Assembly (NCBI GenBank): GCA_947247005.1
Contig: OX365956.1
Coordinates: 3,169,501-3,233,500 of the forward strand
Reading direction: 5' to 3'
Origin: Spisula solida
Taxonomy: Eukaryota; Mollusca; Bivalvia; Venerida; Mactridae
Length of the DNA stretch: 64,000 nucleotides
The notes beneath the pieces were generated by a model that was not told the origin of the DNA, made no database searches, and was given only the letters and a program-made list of their open reading frames with translations. This document shows positions 1-10,924 of the stretch, piece by piece. Each line of letters begins with the position of its first letter. The stretch's first letter is position 1. The position numbers were made by a program, and so were the translations under genes.

Positions 1-40
1 AAGAATTGCAAGCAATACAGAAGTCCCCTACCGGTTTGAG

Positions 41-298
41 GCCATTTTCAATGCTTCTGTTGCCATAGCAACCACAATTTTTGTCAGAATCAAAATATTT
101 TTAGACGTGCATAATCCCCTTATTGTCCCCTATCCACATATCAAGTTTCATAAACCTAGCTTGGAAACCGTTTGAGTTATGGCAGGATCCAGATTTGGGC
201 ATATTTTCACTCTTTCTGTTGCCATAGCAACAACAATTTTTGTCAGAATCAAAATATTTTTAGAAGTGCATAATCCCCTTATTGCCCCCTCTGATCCC
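41..298. repeat. 158-bp tandem repeat, about 1.6 copies
   Basis: Two successive units start at 41 and 199. Both contain CTGTTGCCATAGCAAC, then a TTTTTGTCAGAATC segment and an ATAATCCCCTTATTG segment at a spacing of 158 bp. No coding potential is convincing. This resembles an interspersed repeat I associate with molluscan genomes; that link is from memory and unchecked. Confidence 0.75.
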
Positions 299-728
299 GC
301 ACAGAACCTTTTTCGAAGCATAATAAGATATACATAAGACCTGAAACAAGCCGTCACTCCCCATATTGTGTCTATTATCTTGTACCAACTACCATTGGTG
401 AGCCTATTATATAGTCACCCGATGATAATACTATAGTCTTAATTGAAAACAAAAATTGACAATTATACTGCGCCCTGGATATTTTGATGTTGATATCCCA
501 CTGATGATACCAGTTATAATATAGCCTTTGTTTAGAAATAAAAAAGAAAATTAAATGCATTTTAGATGCCTATTTTTGTTCAATCTTGAGCATAATCACT
601 TTTAATGCATATACTCTTTCAATCTACACCGATAACAAGCGGTCAGTCAACTGTGCAATGTTTATATTATCAATGTTTGTTTATTCATAATTATAAAGGC
701 TAGAGTTATCTCCGGTGAGCTATATATA
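299..728. other. AT-rich intergenic stretch, no gene seen
   Basis: Short minus-strand open frames occur here but show no recognisable domain. The right edge is a (TA)n run into which the mariner-like element at 729 inserted. Confidence 0.5.
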
Positions 729-861
729 TAGTCAGTGTAGGATAACTTCGCAGTGACGTCACGATTGTTTATGTTGTCTGGATCGATACAACTATCAAAT
801 CAGGTAATGCGGCTTACATACACAATGATATTAGTTTTATATAATAGTATTATTTACATAC

Positions 862-940
862 GTCCCTGTGGCTCAGTGGTTAGCAACGCTATCTGGTAAC
901 TTTAGTTTTGCAGGCTGTAGGTTCGAATCCAGGTAGGTCT
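862..940 (+). other. tRNA-like sequence inside the mariner-like element (left side)
   Basis: An A-box-like TGGCTCAGTGGTTAGC is followed after about 40 nt by a B-box GGTTCGAATCC. The acceptor and T stems do not pair well, so this is not a functional tRNA gene. It could be a SINE relic or an internal pol III promoter carried by the transposon. No SINE tail is recognised after it. Confidence 0.5.
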
Positions 941-1410
941 AAATGATTTATTTTTTGTGAGTGTATTCCCATTTAACCATTTTAACCATACTATATTAAT
1001 GTCATTGAGTATGTAGCTTTCAATATCTAGAGATAATAGAAAAAATACCAAATTAATTATGTTTTGAAGTGGCTGGCAATTAGCTAAGTGTTAACACAAT
1101 GTGATCATGAATACACAAAAACACACGGAACTTTCGTGCAGGTTGAAATTCCTATCTGGTCATTGTCAAAAATGATCAGTCTAGTCAATATGTCCAAGGC
1201 ATCGACGTCAGTTATTGTAAAGAGAAACGTTGCTCAGTATAATAATGATGCTAAATGTATACTGCAGAATGTTCTGAAGGTTATTGCAAGCATCATTATG
1301 TTTCCTTATTTCAGTTCGTCATTGAATCGCGTTGTGCTGACATTACTGCATTTGGAATTGCCTAATATTGTTTAACCTTTCAGTTAAATGAATTCATACT
1401 TTTTTTTCAA

Positions 1411-2690
1411 GTGTGTAAAGGAGAAAAGCAAACCGGAAAGCTTCACATTCCTCTCACATCCCCAGTTGAACGAGCCGCACATTACACAGGTGCCAGCAAA
1501 AGGACACTCTACAAGTACCAGAGAGAACAGGCTGGTGAAACAGAGGTTCAACGAAAGAGGCGTTTAGACAGTGTGACGATAGACGGTTTCGACCGAGACG
1601 TTGTTCGTCGTACCGTGCAGGAGATACTTGTCTGCCAGAAGAGAGTCCCGACAGTAAATAACATTCGACAAGCTCTTCAAGAAAAGATCCAGTACTCCGG
1701 AGGAAAAAGACATTTGATGCGAACATTGAAGGATTTAGGATTCACCTGGAAGAAAACCCAGAGTAACAGAGACGTCCTGATGGAAAGGCCAGACATCGTT
1801 GTTGCTCGTGCGCAATTCCTACGTCATATAAAGAAGTACCGGGAAGAGGATCGTCCAATCATTTACATCGATGAAACCTACGTTAATTTTTCCCATACAG
1901 TATCGAAAACCTGGCAGTCGAAGGATGTCTCGCTCAAGGTGCCATTCAATAAGGGAAGCCGTCTGATAGTTGTGCATGCTGGTTCGGAATCGGGATTCAT
2001 TCCAAGTGCGGAACTTCTTTTCCAGGCGAAGATGGCCAGTGGAGATTACCATGATGAGATGAACTCGACGAATTTTTTGAGATGGTTAGATGAGAAGTTA
2101 CTGCCGAACCTGCCAGCACGATCGGTTCTTGTTGTGGACAATGTACCGTATCATAACATACAGTCTGACAGGTGTCCCACCCAGTCTACTAGGAAGGCCG
2201 AGATAAAGGCATGGATGGAGCGACACAACATACAACACACGGATGTAATGTTGAAGCCAGAGCTGTTGCTACGTTGTAAACAACAGAAACCACCCCGACG
2301 TACTTATTGGACACCAGGTTGCAAGAACATGGGCATACCTGTCTCAGACTGCCTGCCTATCATGCAGATTTGAATGCCATAGAGTTGGTGTGGGCTAACA
2401 TCAAAGGATATGTAGCGCGCCGAAATATGTCCTTCAACAAGAATGACGTCTTGAAGCTTACCAGGGAAGCTATTTCATCTGTAACTGCAGAGGATTGGCG
2501 GTCATGTTGTGCTCATGTAAAGAAGTTGGAGTGGAACTACTGGGCGACAGACATTGCCATCGAGACGGAAATGGAGAGACTTCTTATAGAAGTTACTTCT
2601 AGTGACGAAGGAACTGACACTGCATCAGAATATGAAAGTGATTCAGAGACGGACACAGCATCAGAATCAGAATCGGCCCCTCGTGTTTGA
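1411..2690 (+). pseudogene. DDE superfamily endonuclease (IS630/Tc1-mariner transposase), one frameshift
   Basis: The protein would cut and paste the surrounding element. Residues about 15-40 form a helix-turn-helix-like DNA-binding segment (SPVERAAHYTGASKRTLYKY). The catalytic core shows the first Asp in YIDETYVN (residue 154) and the second in VVDNVPYHN (residue 243). The third acidic residue is the Glu of LNAIELVW, which lies in a different frame (2307-2690). The break falls near the CCCC run at 2293-2298: KPP is read in the first frame and TYLLD in the second, consistent with loss of one base. The C-terminus is a Ser/Glu/Asp-rich tail. The opening GTG at 1411 follows a pyrimidine-rich AG, so an upstream 5' exon is possible. 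Sequencing error could also explain the break. Confidence 0.85.
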
Positions 2691-2856
2691 AATGTTTTGT
2701 AATGGTTTGTTGTAAATGTTTGTATTTGTTTAATATGATTTGAATTATAAAAAGTAAAAAATGAAATCGATAAACCAAAAGACAAAAAGAAACAAATACA
2801 TCTAAATAGAGATAAACTTAAAAAACATAAAACATCAAGGATTTAAAAATATTAGC

Positions 2857-2933
2857 ATGAGTGCGATTCGAACCCATACGAAAACTAGTAAAAATAATTC
2901 ACTACTATGCCTAGTGCTTTACCGTCGGTACTA
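2857..2933 (-). other. tRNA-like sequence inside the mariner-like element (right side)
   Basis: On the minus strand a B-box-like GGTTCGAATCGC lies about 50 nt after a degenerate A-box-like segment. Pairing of the arms is poor. It mirrors the tRNA-like sequence at 862-940, so both flanks of the transposase carry one, each pointing toward the transposase. Confidence 0.4.
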
Positions 2934-3071
2934 ATTTCACATTACGAAAAGACTATCTCGGTATAGTATTATAACATTAAGATATGTTATTAAAATAATG
3001 ATAATATCGATTTCCCTACCGGCTTAGACTCGTCTAAAACGTCACTGCGAAGTTATCTGAAACGGACTGTA

Positions 3072-4474
3072 CTGGTGGCTATTTGGTTGGCCAACTGGTG
3101 GATCAGTGTTTATAAACAAATGTTGTACAAGCATGTATATATTCCTAAAAAATGCAGAGTTTATCAGGACCATGGAACATATGTACAAATGTATAACCAT
3201 ATACTACCTGTACAAAAAAACATACAGTTACAAAATTGGGACAATAATGGCCAATACGATATAGCAATAAAAACCACGACTATAAAACAGTAAAGGTCAC
3301 TTTACATGATTTGATGGGATGTGACATTGTTAAGGCTCCAATACAGATCATAATAATATTTCATTATCCATTTGCAGTTTTGTGTTATGATGTATTATAT
3401 GAAGTATGGGGGAGAGCACAGGCTAAGCTCTTGGTACAATTTTAAGGACCGGCAAAAACAGGAAGGATAATTCTTTACAACAGGGGCTCTTCTGAGGCAT
3501 AATGCCCAATCCTAAAACGAGTCGCAAGTATGTTTTGGGTGCCATTAGCACACATCCCTACACCTCAATTAGGTTTCAAACATTGTTTTATTGTATGGAG
3601 CTTCAAATGACCATAACTTTGTCATTTCTTTGCATTTTTTCATCAAATAACTTTTATTTTCTGTTACATGTCTGGAATCGGGGTTCTACCCAGCATGCAC
3701 ATACAAGATATATAGACATGACTGTATTTCACAGGTCTTTTAGTACTAAGACCATTTTTAGCACTAAAATAGGGATAGAATTCAGAACAACTGTAACAGT
3801 ACTAAATTCAAAGTTTGTATGAATCTCTAGGGTGTGCCCCTCCTCAGACTCAGAGGGGCATTATTGTGGACCATGATAAAAGTTGGTTGACTAATATGTT
3901 ATTCACAGAAGATAAAGACTTTATTAATATAGCACTAGTACTGTTGCCATTAGGCAGACTCATAATTTAGCAACCCCAGATAAACCAATAATCCCACTTG
4001 AATATTTACAAAAATCAATAGTTACTAGACTTCAAACTCATTTTTATAAAGTTCCATAATACTCAGTCAAAAATGATTTACACCATTAGAAAGCATATAA
4101 AATTTGCTTTCCGATGATATAAATATCAAAAATGTGATAAAATTAATTAATTTTAAGTTAATTAGCAAATGCAATTAATTACCGATAATTAGCGGGTCAC
4201 GCGAGGTCGCGCTGACGGACACATGTTTATAAAAGTCACTGTATTCGCATGTCGATGCGATCGCCGTTTTTAAACATATCTGCATGAAATATTTTAACCA
4301 ATCAGGTCTTTGACTCATATACCCCCAATGCAAAGGGACATAATTCTTGCACAAATCATCACAGCCCAAATACCTTAGTTTGTGTACATCTGTGGGAGAA
4401 GTTTCATCCTTAAGAATGTGTCTACATACTCCCAATGATTGCTACCTTAGGTCAGTGTAGACATTCCACATGGG
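3072..4474. other. Non-coding spacer with one repeat copy
   Basis: No convincing gene. Positions about 3481-3665 are a minus-orientation copy of the CAGGGGTCC-type repeat that recurs in the INTS4 introns (34212, 38453, 45799, 47540). It is recognisable from the TTCAAATGACCATAACTTTG segment. The remainder is AT-rich with no structure I can name. Confidence 0.5.
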
Positions 4475-4683
4475 TATAGTCCAGTCAGGGTAAGAATACA
4501 GTGACGCAGCGGTCGGTTCCACTATTACCGTGTAAAACCAATTATAAAGGCTTACACAGACAGTCATAAATTCAATGCTAAACTAACAAACTATATTTGC
4601 ACTACCTATTCAGACAATGGTTGTAATCTTCTGTGTACCCAAAAACAGTTACGTCACTGTCACAAGACCCTAACTGGATTATA
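4475..4683. mobile_element. MITE with TATAGTCCAGT ends (copy 1)
   Basis: The left end is TATAGTCCAGTCAGGGTAAG; the right end is a related inverted sequence finishing in CTGGATTATA. Interior sequence (a CCAATTATAAAGGCTTA segment) matches the element at 10710 in opposite orientation. Subterminal CAGTGACG is shared with the mariner-like element at 729, suggesting mobilisation by that family. Confidence 0.8.
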
Positions 4684-5320
4684 TCCTTTCCGCTACCATA
4701 GCGTACTAATGCAGACTCGCCGGGATGGCCATTTCGGCCTTCCGTAGTTTTCGACCTTCCGTAGTTTTCGACCTAAATGCCCAAATTCGGGAATTTTGCT
4801 GCCATGGGTACACAGGCATCCCAGGCTACATGATATTACGGGCTCAGGGTCGTGCACATGTTTTTGGGCCCGCTAGACCCCTTAAAAGAGGGCTTTGAAC
4901 GTAGATTTTACAAAACTGAAATTACTGGTCCTACCCGCCATTGCGGTACGATTCCCTGTGGAATTGCATTAACATTTAGCGCCAAAAAGTTTTTATTTTT
5001 CTATAGCACGAATATAAATCTAGACAAAGGGGTCAGGACCAATGCCCTTAAGGGGCCAAAAAGTAGGCCTGTCGAGCTAAAAAAAAAGAAAAAAAAAAAA
5101 AGTTTTTCGCGCAAGGGTCACCGTCACATCGTCATTTCCGGTGACCTTTAGTTGAAATGTTCACAATTTTTTCTACTTTTGGTTTGGGGTAGGTGTGTAG
5201 CATCCGGATGTATTGAGTTTTTATCAGTGCTGCAAGTCAATGGTGTCTCAGGGACGGGGTATGGGGACCATATGAATTTCTCATAACCCCCCAAAAAATC
5301 GTAGTAGCGGAAAGGATATA
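4680..5320. mobile_element. About 640-bp non-autonomous element with 17-bp terminal inverted repeats
   Basis: TATATCCTTTCCGCTAC at 4680-4696 is perfectly inverted at 5304-5320. The inside is non-coding and includes an 18-bp direct duplication (CCTTCCGTAGTTTTCGAC, 4739-4773) and an A-rich run near 5080-5100. It abuts the previous MITE, which is either coincidence or a nested insertion. Confidence 0.7.
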
Positions 5321-5420
5321 TGACTAATTTTTGGCTAAGAATGCAAGTAGAAACATGACAACAAAAAGTTTAAAAATAACCGTAAGTATTTTATTCTTCG
5401 ACCGATTTCAACGAAACATT

Positions 5421-5740
5421 GTGGGGAGCGGTCGCCTAGAGGTAGGGCGCGCGCTTCGGGACCGAGAGGTCCCGGGTTCAACCCCCGTCTGGACCACTGC
5501 TTAATTTCTCTGAGCACGAATAACCCACATGCTCCACTCGACCAAGGTGTGAATTGGTACCTGTGAGGGCAGTGTCTGAACATGTTCGATAGTCCTTGGC
5601 GCCGAAGATCGATGTTGGATGCACACCCACCAGGAGAGAAAAAGTCTCCCCAGGGAGACTCGAACGTAAGTTTCCATAGGTAGCCCAATGAACAGGGGAA
5701 GTTTAAATGTCAAAGGGTGGCTGAACTGCTGAAAGCAGCC
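5421..5740 (+). mobile_element. tRNA-derived SINE, family A (copy 1)
   Basis: The head has an A box (CGCCTAGAGGTAGGGCGC) and a B box (GGTCCCGGGTTCAACCCC). A conserved body follows, with TTAATTTCTCTGAGCACGAA, GTGTGAATTGGTACCTGTGA and CCCAGGGAGACTCGAACG. The same order recurs at 8701, 37160 (minus) and 51295. The layout is a pol III-transcribed SINE mobilised by a LINE; a RUDI-like or Meta-SINE identity is plausible for a bivalve but unverified. Confidence 0.85.
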
Positions 5741-7776
5741 CTAGAAAATTGGTAACTTTTTTTTTTTCTTAACATTCCTGACGCCCAAGCCGAGAATGAG
5801 ATCTACCGTCACGTGAGTACTATCCTGTATTCTAATGGCAGTCCAAAACCTCTACAGAAATAAAGTTGGCTGAGCATTATATTGCTACACCTTAACTTGA
5901 TAAATGTGCTTCACCAACTTTAACAAAAGAGTCACGATTTTGGGATAACCAAGTAATGAAGTCTAATGATATGTTTGTTTAAGTTGGCCTAAACTTACAT
6001 GTTTCATATTATACTTAAATAATAGACAAAAATCTCAGATTTTATGTCCGCGATAAATTAGGTTTACATGGATTTTATCAAATATATAATTTTCAAGTAC
6101 AGTAAAATGTTATGTTTACAACAAGAGCCTATATAAACAAAGACTGATAATTAAGGCAAAAAACAAATTTAAAGCTCAGTGCTTGCAGTGATTGTTTTCC
6201 TTCTTTGTTTGCTACCGGTAAACGGTACCTTCCCAATTCGAAAAAGGCTATTATTTTGCCAAATTTGAAGGGAGAAATTCCCAATGAACATTTAAAAAAA
6301 AAATTCAAAATCGGACATAAAATGAAGAAGTTATGAACATTTTCGACAAGAGGTCAAGCATAAAAGTTTACAGAAACCAGTAACAGCCACAAGTAATCTC
6401 TTTTTCTGTTTTACTTGGCCTTTCTGCTTCATGAAAATTCCCAATTTCAAGTTGTCACGACGCGAACGGACCCTTTCCCAAAGAGGCCAAAAAAATCACT
6501 GGTGCTTGTGGTATTTAAACTTCCAGCAAAATGCCAATACAATCTATAAGGTACATGTAGTCTTACAATATATCGAAATCATAGATATATGACTCATATT
6601 AAATCAATGACGGCTCTACCAGATCAGAAGGTATTACAGGCTACATAAGCAGACCCTTCCCCAGGGGCAGAAGGCACTGTGGTACCCCTGCACCTTAAAG
6701 ACAAAATCATCTTTCGGGCAGTGCCTTGAATCCTTGCGTGGTGCACTTAAATCACTATGGGTTTTCATATTTTGGTTTTTATATAATAATATGATTGTGA
6801 TATTTCATTTGACTGATTACGGCTTGTATTATGCAAACATAAGTGCCTAAATTAGCCTTTAATTTATGGATAACCATGCAACCTTCTTGTTTAAAACTTT
6901 CTAAAGCCTTTTTTGTGTATCTCCTAAAGTACAAATCCTAGCTAGAATTACCCCAGCGCCTTAAAAATTTCTGTAGAAGGGCTTGATAAGTAACACCTTA
7001 GCCAATGGTTTGACTGTATATAACTTCTATAGGTTTATAGAATAAACTCTGAAGTTAATACTGCTACCTGTATACAACATAGAATTTTATATGTAACACA
7101 AACAAACCAGCAGCCATTTCTCCAGACCGCCAGCCTTATCAGACCATAATCTCAGAGTTATTGGGAGATTTACAAATTATTTTCCATGAAAACAGGGCTT
7201 ATCAGTTCGTAACTTTTAGGATTCAGGTGTACATGGTAGTATATATACATGAAGTTAAGTTTTATAGAGGATATTATAAGTATGTAGTTATATATACACC
7301 TGTCTAGTATTCATGGTGATAAATTTTGTAATTCTAGAATCTTTAACACAAAGTATTCAGAGCAAAATTAGTCAGATCAAAATATTTATAAACATGTATA
7401 CATGAGTTATGTACAACATTGCTTATTTTCCATGAGAACAGTTGTTTACAAACATTGAGAAATAACATGACTGGTGCCAAAGAAAATAGGCCTTACAAAG
7501 GATTGGCCAATTAACTTCTGAAGTAATTATGGACAGTCAACTAACTCATATGATATGAACCACACATATAAATACCATATATAAATTTTACACATATAAA
7601 TAACATATAAATCACACATATATATAACATTACAAATCACACATTTATATACATGGTAAAGGAAGGCATGATAATACAGGACTTTTTCCCAACACAATAA
7701 AACCACATTCTTTCAGTACCCACACTACCCTGTAATCTTCAGTCTATAAGACAGACCAAGGGGTCTTACGGTTAAA
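5741..7776. other. AT-rich intergenic region, no gene seen
   Basis: Open frames are short and domain-free. Positions 7560-7655 are a low-complexity (ACATATA)-type stretch. A GC-richer patch at 6645-6740 (CCCCAGGGGCAG, CACTGTGGTACCCCTGCACC) may be a repeat fragment, but I see only one copy. Confidence 0.5.
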
Positions 7777-8412
7777 CCTGACAGCCAATACCCTGGAGGT
7801 CTTTCATAATCATAGGACAAAACCAGCGGACAACCAATAACCTCATAGAAGTTAGAACAAAGCCAGCTGGCAGCCAATAACCATGGACGTACCTCATAGA
7901 ACAAAGCCAGCTGGCAACCAATAACCATGGACGTAAATCATAGAACAAAGCCAGCTGGCAACCAATAACCATGGACGTACCTCATAGAACAAAGCCAGCT
8001 GGCAACCAATAACCATGGACGTACCTCATAGAACAAAGCCAGCTGGCAACCAATAACCATGGACGTACCTCATAGAACAAAGCCAGCTAGCAACCAATAA
8101 CCATGGATGTCCCTCATAGAACAAAGCCAGCTGGCAACCAATAACCATGGACGTACCTCATAGAACAAAGCCAGCTGGCAACAAATAACCATAGACGTCT
8201 CTCATAGAACAAAGCCAGCTGGCAACCAATAACCATGGACGTACCTCATAAAAGAAAGCCAGCTGGCAACCAATAACCATGGATGTCCCTCATAGAACAA
8301 TGCCAGCTGGCAACCAATAACCATGGACATACCTCATAGAACAAAGCCAGCTGGCAACCAATAACCATGGACGTACCTCATAGAACAAAGCCAGCTGGCA
8401 ACCAAAAACCAA
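7777..8412. repeat. 44-bp minisatellite, about 13 units
   Basis: Units of 44 bp repeat head to tail. Each has a GCCAGCTGGC palindrome followed by AACCAATAACCATGGACGT and CTCATAGAACAAA. Units from 7890 on are nearly identical; those at 7777-7880 are more diverged and partly lengthened. Open frames on the minus strand across it are a by-product of periodicity. Confidence 0.9.
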
Positions 8413-8700
8413 GGAAGTGTTACAGGACAAACCATTTTCACGAATAGCCTTAATAAGTAAATGTTACACATTTTCTCCAAGGATTCCTAATGAGCTGGCA
8501 GGTTATATGTTAAACACATCATCTATAAGGTTCAGTGACTAAGCATATGTTTCATACTGTTTTATCAGCCATACTAACTAGATACAGGAGTACATACTAC
8601 AAGACTCACAAAATTGATAAACTCCAACAAATACTGAACATAACACAGGTACAATATCATACATGAGCAATAGATGCTGCCATAACTGATAGGTCATTTT
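8413..8700. other. Non-coding spacer
   Basis: AT-rich sequence between the minisatellite and the SINE, with no recognisable feature. Confidence 0.4.
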
Positions 8701-9095
8701 GTTTGTTGGCCTAGAGGTAGGGCGCGCTTCGGGATTGAGAGGTCCCGGGTTCGATTCTATGGGTGAAAGTTTGAAATTCTGAAAAACCTGAAATCCTAAA
8801 AAGTAGACAATTTATATATGGAAAATAAAGAAAAACAGACTTTTTGGTACTCTCAAAAACCTAAAGTTCAGGCATGCGCCTGAAAACTTTCACCCATGCG
8901 ATTCCCGTTTGGCCATAGCTTAATTTCTCTGAGCAAGAATAACCAACATGCTCCACTTGACCTAGGTGTAAATTGGTACCTGTGAGGGCAAGATATTCCT
9001 GGGCGCCGCAGATCGATGTTGGCTTCACACACACCAGGGGAGAAATATTCCCCCAAGAGAGACCCAAAGCAGGTTCCCTTAGGTAGCCCAATGAC
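8701..9095 (+). mobile_element. tRNA-derived SINE, family A (copy 2), interrupted by a MITE
   Basis: The head (GGCCTAGAGGTAGGGCGC, then TCCCGGGTTCGATTC) is cut inside its B box by a 141-bp insertion and resumes at CGATTCCCGTTTGG (8899). The body follows with TTAATTTCTCTGAGCAAGAA, GTGTAAATTGGTACCTGTGA and GGCGCCGCAGATCGATGTTG, collinear with the copy at 5421. Confidence 0.85.
8758..8898. mobile_element. 141-bp MITE nested in a SINE B box
   Basis: Inverted ends ATGGGTGAAAGTTT (8759-8772) and AAACTTTCACCCAT (8884-8897) bound the insert. The SINE sequence CGATTC occurs on both sides (8752-8757 and 8899-8904), giving a 6-bp target duplication. With looser matching it could be 8 bp, as in hAT elements. 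Confidence 0.85.
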
Positions 9096-9219
9096 CAGAG
9101 GCAATGGTGAGTTTCATGCTTTAAAGAGATCCACTTGACCCCGGCTGCTTCTTTCTAAATATATTTCCTCGAAGTGAAAGGTCATTGGCCAATCATACAG
9201 GACAAAAACTAAGGACTAC

Positions 9220-9656
9220 CACACACAGTGTAGCAATACCACGTGACTTTTGACTACAGTTACAAGAAGACATTTGTAAACATTGGGAAATAAAAAAGCC
9301 ATAAGTATTTTATTTCTTTATCGATTTCTATGAAATATACGCCACACTAAGGGGACAATTATTTGCTTTCCATGAAATACAAAATATTTTTCCGCGACTG
9401 TGCCGTTTTGTCCGTTACCTTGTGAAACCGTGGAATGTGTAGGTTTCACAGGGTAAAGGACAAATCGACAAAACTGCTAAAAAATATATTATATTTCACG
9501 GAAAGCAAACACTTTTCCCCTTAGCGTGGCGTATATTTTATAGAAATCGATGAAGAAATTAAATACTTATGACTATTTTTTTGTACCAATGTTTACAAAT
9601 TTCTACTTGTAACTGTAGCCAAAAGCCACGTGGTATTGCTACCCTGACACACAACT
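9220..9656. repeat. Foldback element: about 210-bp inverted arms around a short centre
   Basis: The left arm (GTAGCAATACCACGTGACTT at 9230 through TTACCTTGTGAAACC) is repeated in inverse after the centre near 9435 and ends at GGTATTGCTACC (about 9631-9642). Matched landmarks include AAACATTG, ATAAGTATTT, ATCGATTTCTAT, TATACGCCAC, TAAGGGGA and TGCTTTCC. The transcript would form a long hairpin. It resembles a foldback MITE. Confidence 0.85.
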
Positions 9657-10449
9657 GTCTCAATCGAAAACAAACAAACAACTTCCAACATTTATGTGTG
9701 GGGGAGGGGGTCATGGTGGTCAATGCACCAAATGCGAATGTGTGTGACTTGTATAGTTGTGTCAAAAAACCTCAAAACCTATCTGTGCAGTGTACAGTAA
9801 CTACATGTACAGTACTGACCAGTTCACATACATTATTATATTATCATATAATCAATCAAGCGATTGTTCACTACTGTCACAACATTAAAATACATCCTCA
9901 TGTCCTATCATAAATCGAATATAGTGCGCCCAGGATAATGTGATAGGCGGGAAAATTTGGTATATTCCACAAAGGTGGATTACAATTATGTGCACCAATT
10001 ATCAATGATGTTTAGAGTGCAATACTGACCTTATCTGTTTATTTAAGTGGTTTGTAAAACCAATTTTGCCACAGTTGACCAAACCGATTCATGTTTGTAA
10101 ACATCACATTATCCTGCGCAGACTATATTCAGGTAAGTCATATGTTTACATAACATACACATTGCCAGTCCTCAATAAATCTACTTGTCCGCTCGTCCTG
10201 CAATTATTTTTCCTTCTTTATTCATATAGCAGGACGAGTAAGATTTCTGGGGTTCCTTCTTTGTCTATATAGCAGGACAGGCGTGGCCTGATAGAAATAT
10301 CTCTTATTAATGTCTTCATTTAACAGAAAAGTTATGTTTAAGTATGTGGCTCAGTTGATGAAGTCATTGGTTTTCACTGCATTTAACTTTGTATGCGACT
10401 AAAAGATCAAAAACAATGTTTGACTTTTTTGGGGTTTTTTTGCCTTTGA
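9657..10449. other. Non-coding spacer with a short local duplication
   Basis: CCTTCTTT...TATAGCAGGAC occurs twice (about 10211-10238 and 10255-10278), a roughly 44-bp tandem duplication. No gene is supported. Confidence 0.45.
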
Positions 10450-10693
10450 CTGAGACAGTCGGTAATTTATCCCTGCCTAATTGGCCAATGACCTTCAGCT
10501 GCTAGGGAAAGGATAGAAAGTTTGCGTGATACAAGACTTATTGGTTCTTTAACGTGCCCAAGACTACATGCGAGACTACCTCTGGGTTTCCAAGCAATTG
10601 ATCTTAGTTGCGTTTCTGAAATTACCAGTGCCCCGGCCAAGATTTGTACCTGGTAGTCGAGAGTGCGAACCACTTGTTTGCCACAGTTCCACC
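10450..10693 (-). mobile_element. tRNA-derived SINE, family B (copy 1)
   Basis: On the minus strand a head with CAAGTGGTTCGCACTCTCGAC and a diverged B box (GGTACAAATCTTGG) is followed by TTGGAAACCCAGAGGTA and a tail with GGGCACGTTAAAGAACC. The same order is found in minus orientation at 19150-19341, supporting a family distinct from the SINE at 5421. Confidence 0.65.
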
Positions 10694-10709
10694 CAATAAT
10701 ATACAATAT

Positions 10710-10924
10710 TATAGTCCAGTTAGGATATTGTGACAGTGACGTTGCAGTTTATGGGTACGCAAAAAATCACAACCATTGTCTAAACAGGTAGAGCGAAGTT
10801 TAATATGTTAGTTTAGCATTGAAATTATAGTTGTTTGTACAGCATAAGCCTTTATAATTGGTTTTACACCGTAATAGCGGACTTGACCGCTGCGTCACAG
10901 GATTTTTATCCTGACTGGACTATA
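10710..10924. mobile_element. MITE with TATAGTCCAGT ends (copy 2)
   Basis: Ends TATAGTCCAGTTAGGATATT and ATCCTGACTGGACTATA are inverted relative to each other. The interior matches the MITE at 4475 in reverse orientation (AGCCTTTATAATTGGTTTTA, GACCGCTGCGTCAC). The first 30 bp resemble the mariner-like element's end at 729-760. Confidence 0.85.

Larger units (their letters stand above)
729..3069 (+). mobile_element. IS630/Tc1-mariner superfamily DNA transposon, 2.34 kb, degenerate
   Basis: A perfect 19-bp inverted repeat, GATAACTTCGCAGTGACGT, lies at 741-759, with its reverse complement at 3039-3057. Similarity extends outward (AGTCnGTnT) to ends beginning TAGTC/CAGTC. These are flanked by TA on both sides (727-728 and 3070-3071), the usual target duplication of this superfamily. 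The element encloses a DDE transposase (1411-2690), a tRNA-like sequence near each end, and an unexplained segment 941-1410. The transposase is frameshifted, so this copy is probably inactive. Confidence 0.85.

Noticed and set aside
862..940. Functional tRNA gene
   Set aside because: A and B boxes are present but acceptor and T stems fail to pair; annotated as tRNA-like only. The same applies to 2857-2933, 25268-25345 and 38740-38812.
1088..1375. 95-codon frame upstream of the transposase
   Set aside because: Inside the transposon but with no recognisable domain; could be a 5' exon, but no donor with suitable phase is clear.
7725..7972. Minus-strand frames over the 44-bp array
   Set aside because: The period of 44 is not a multiple of three, so the frames drift between units; a periodicity artefact.
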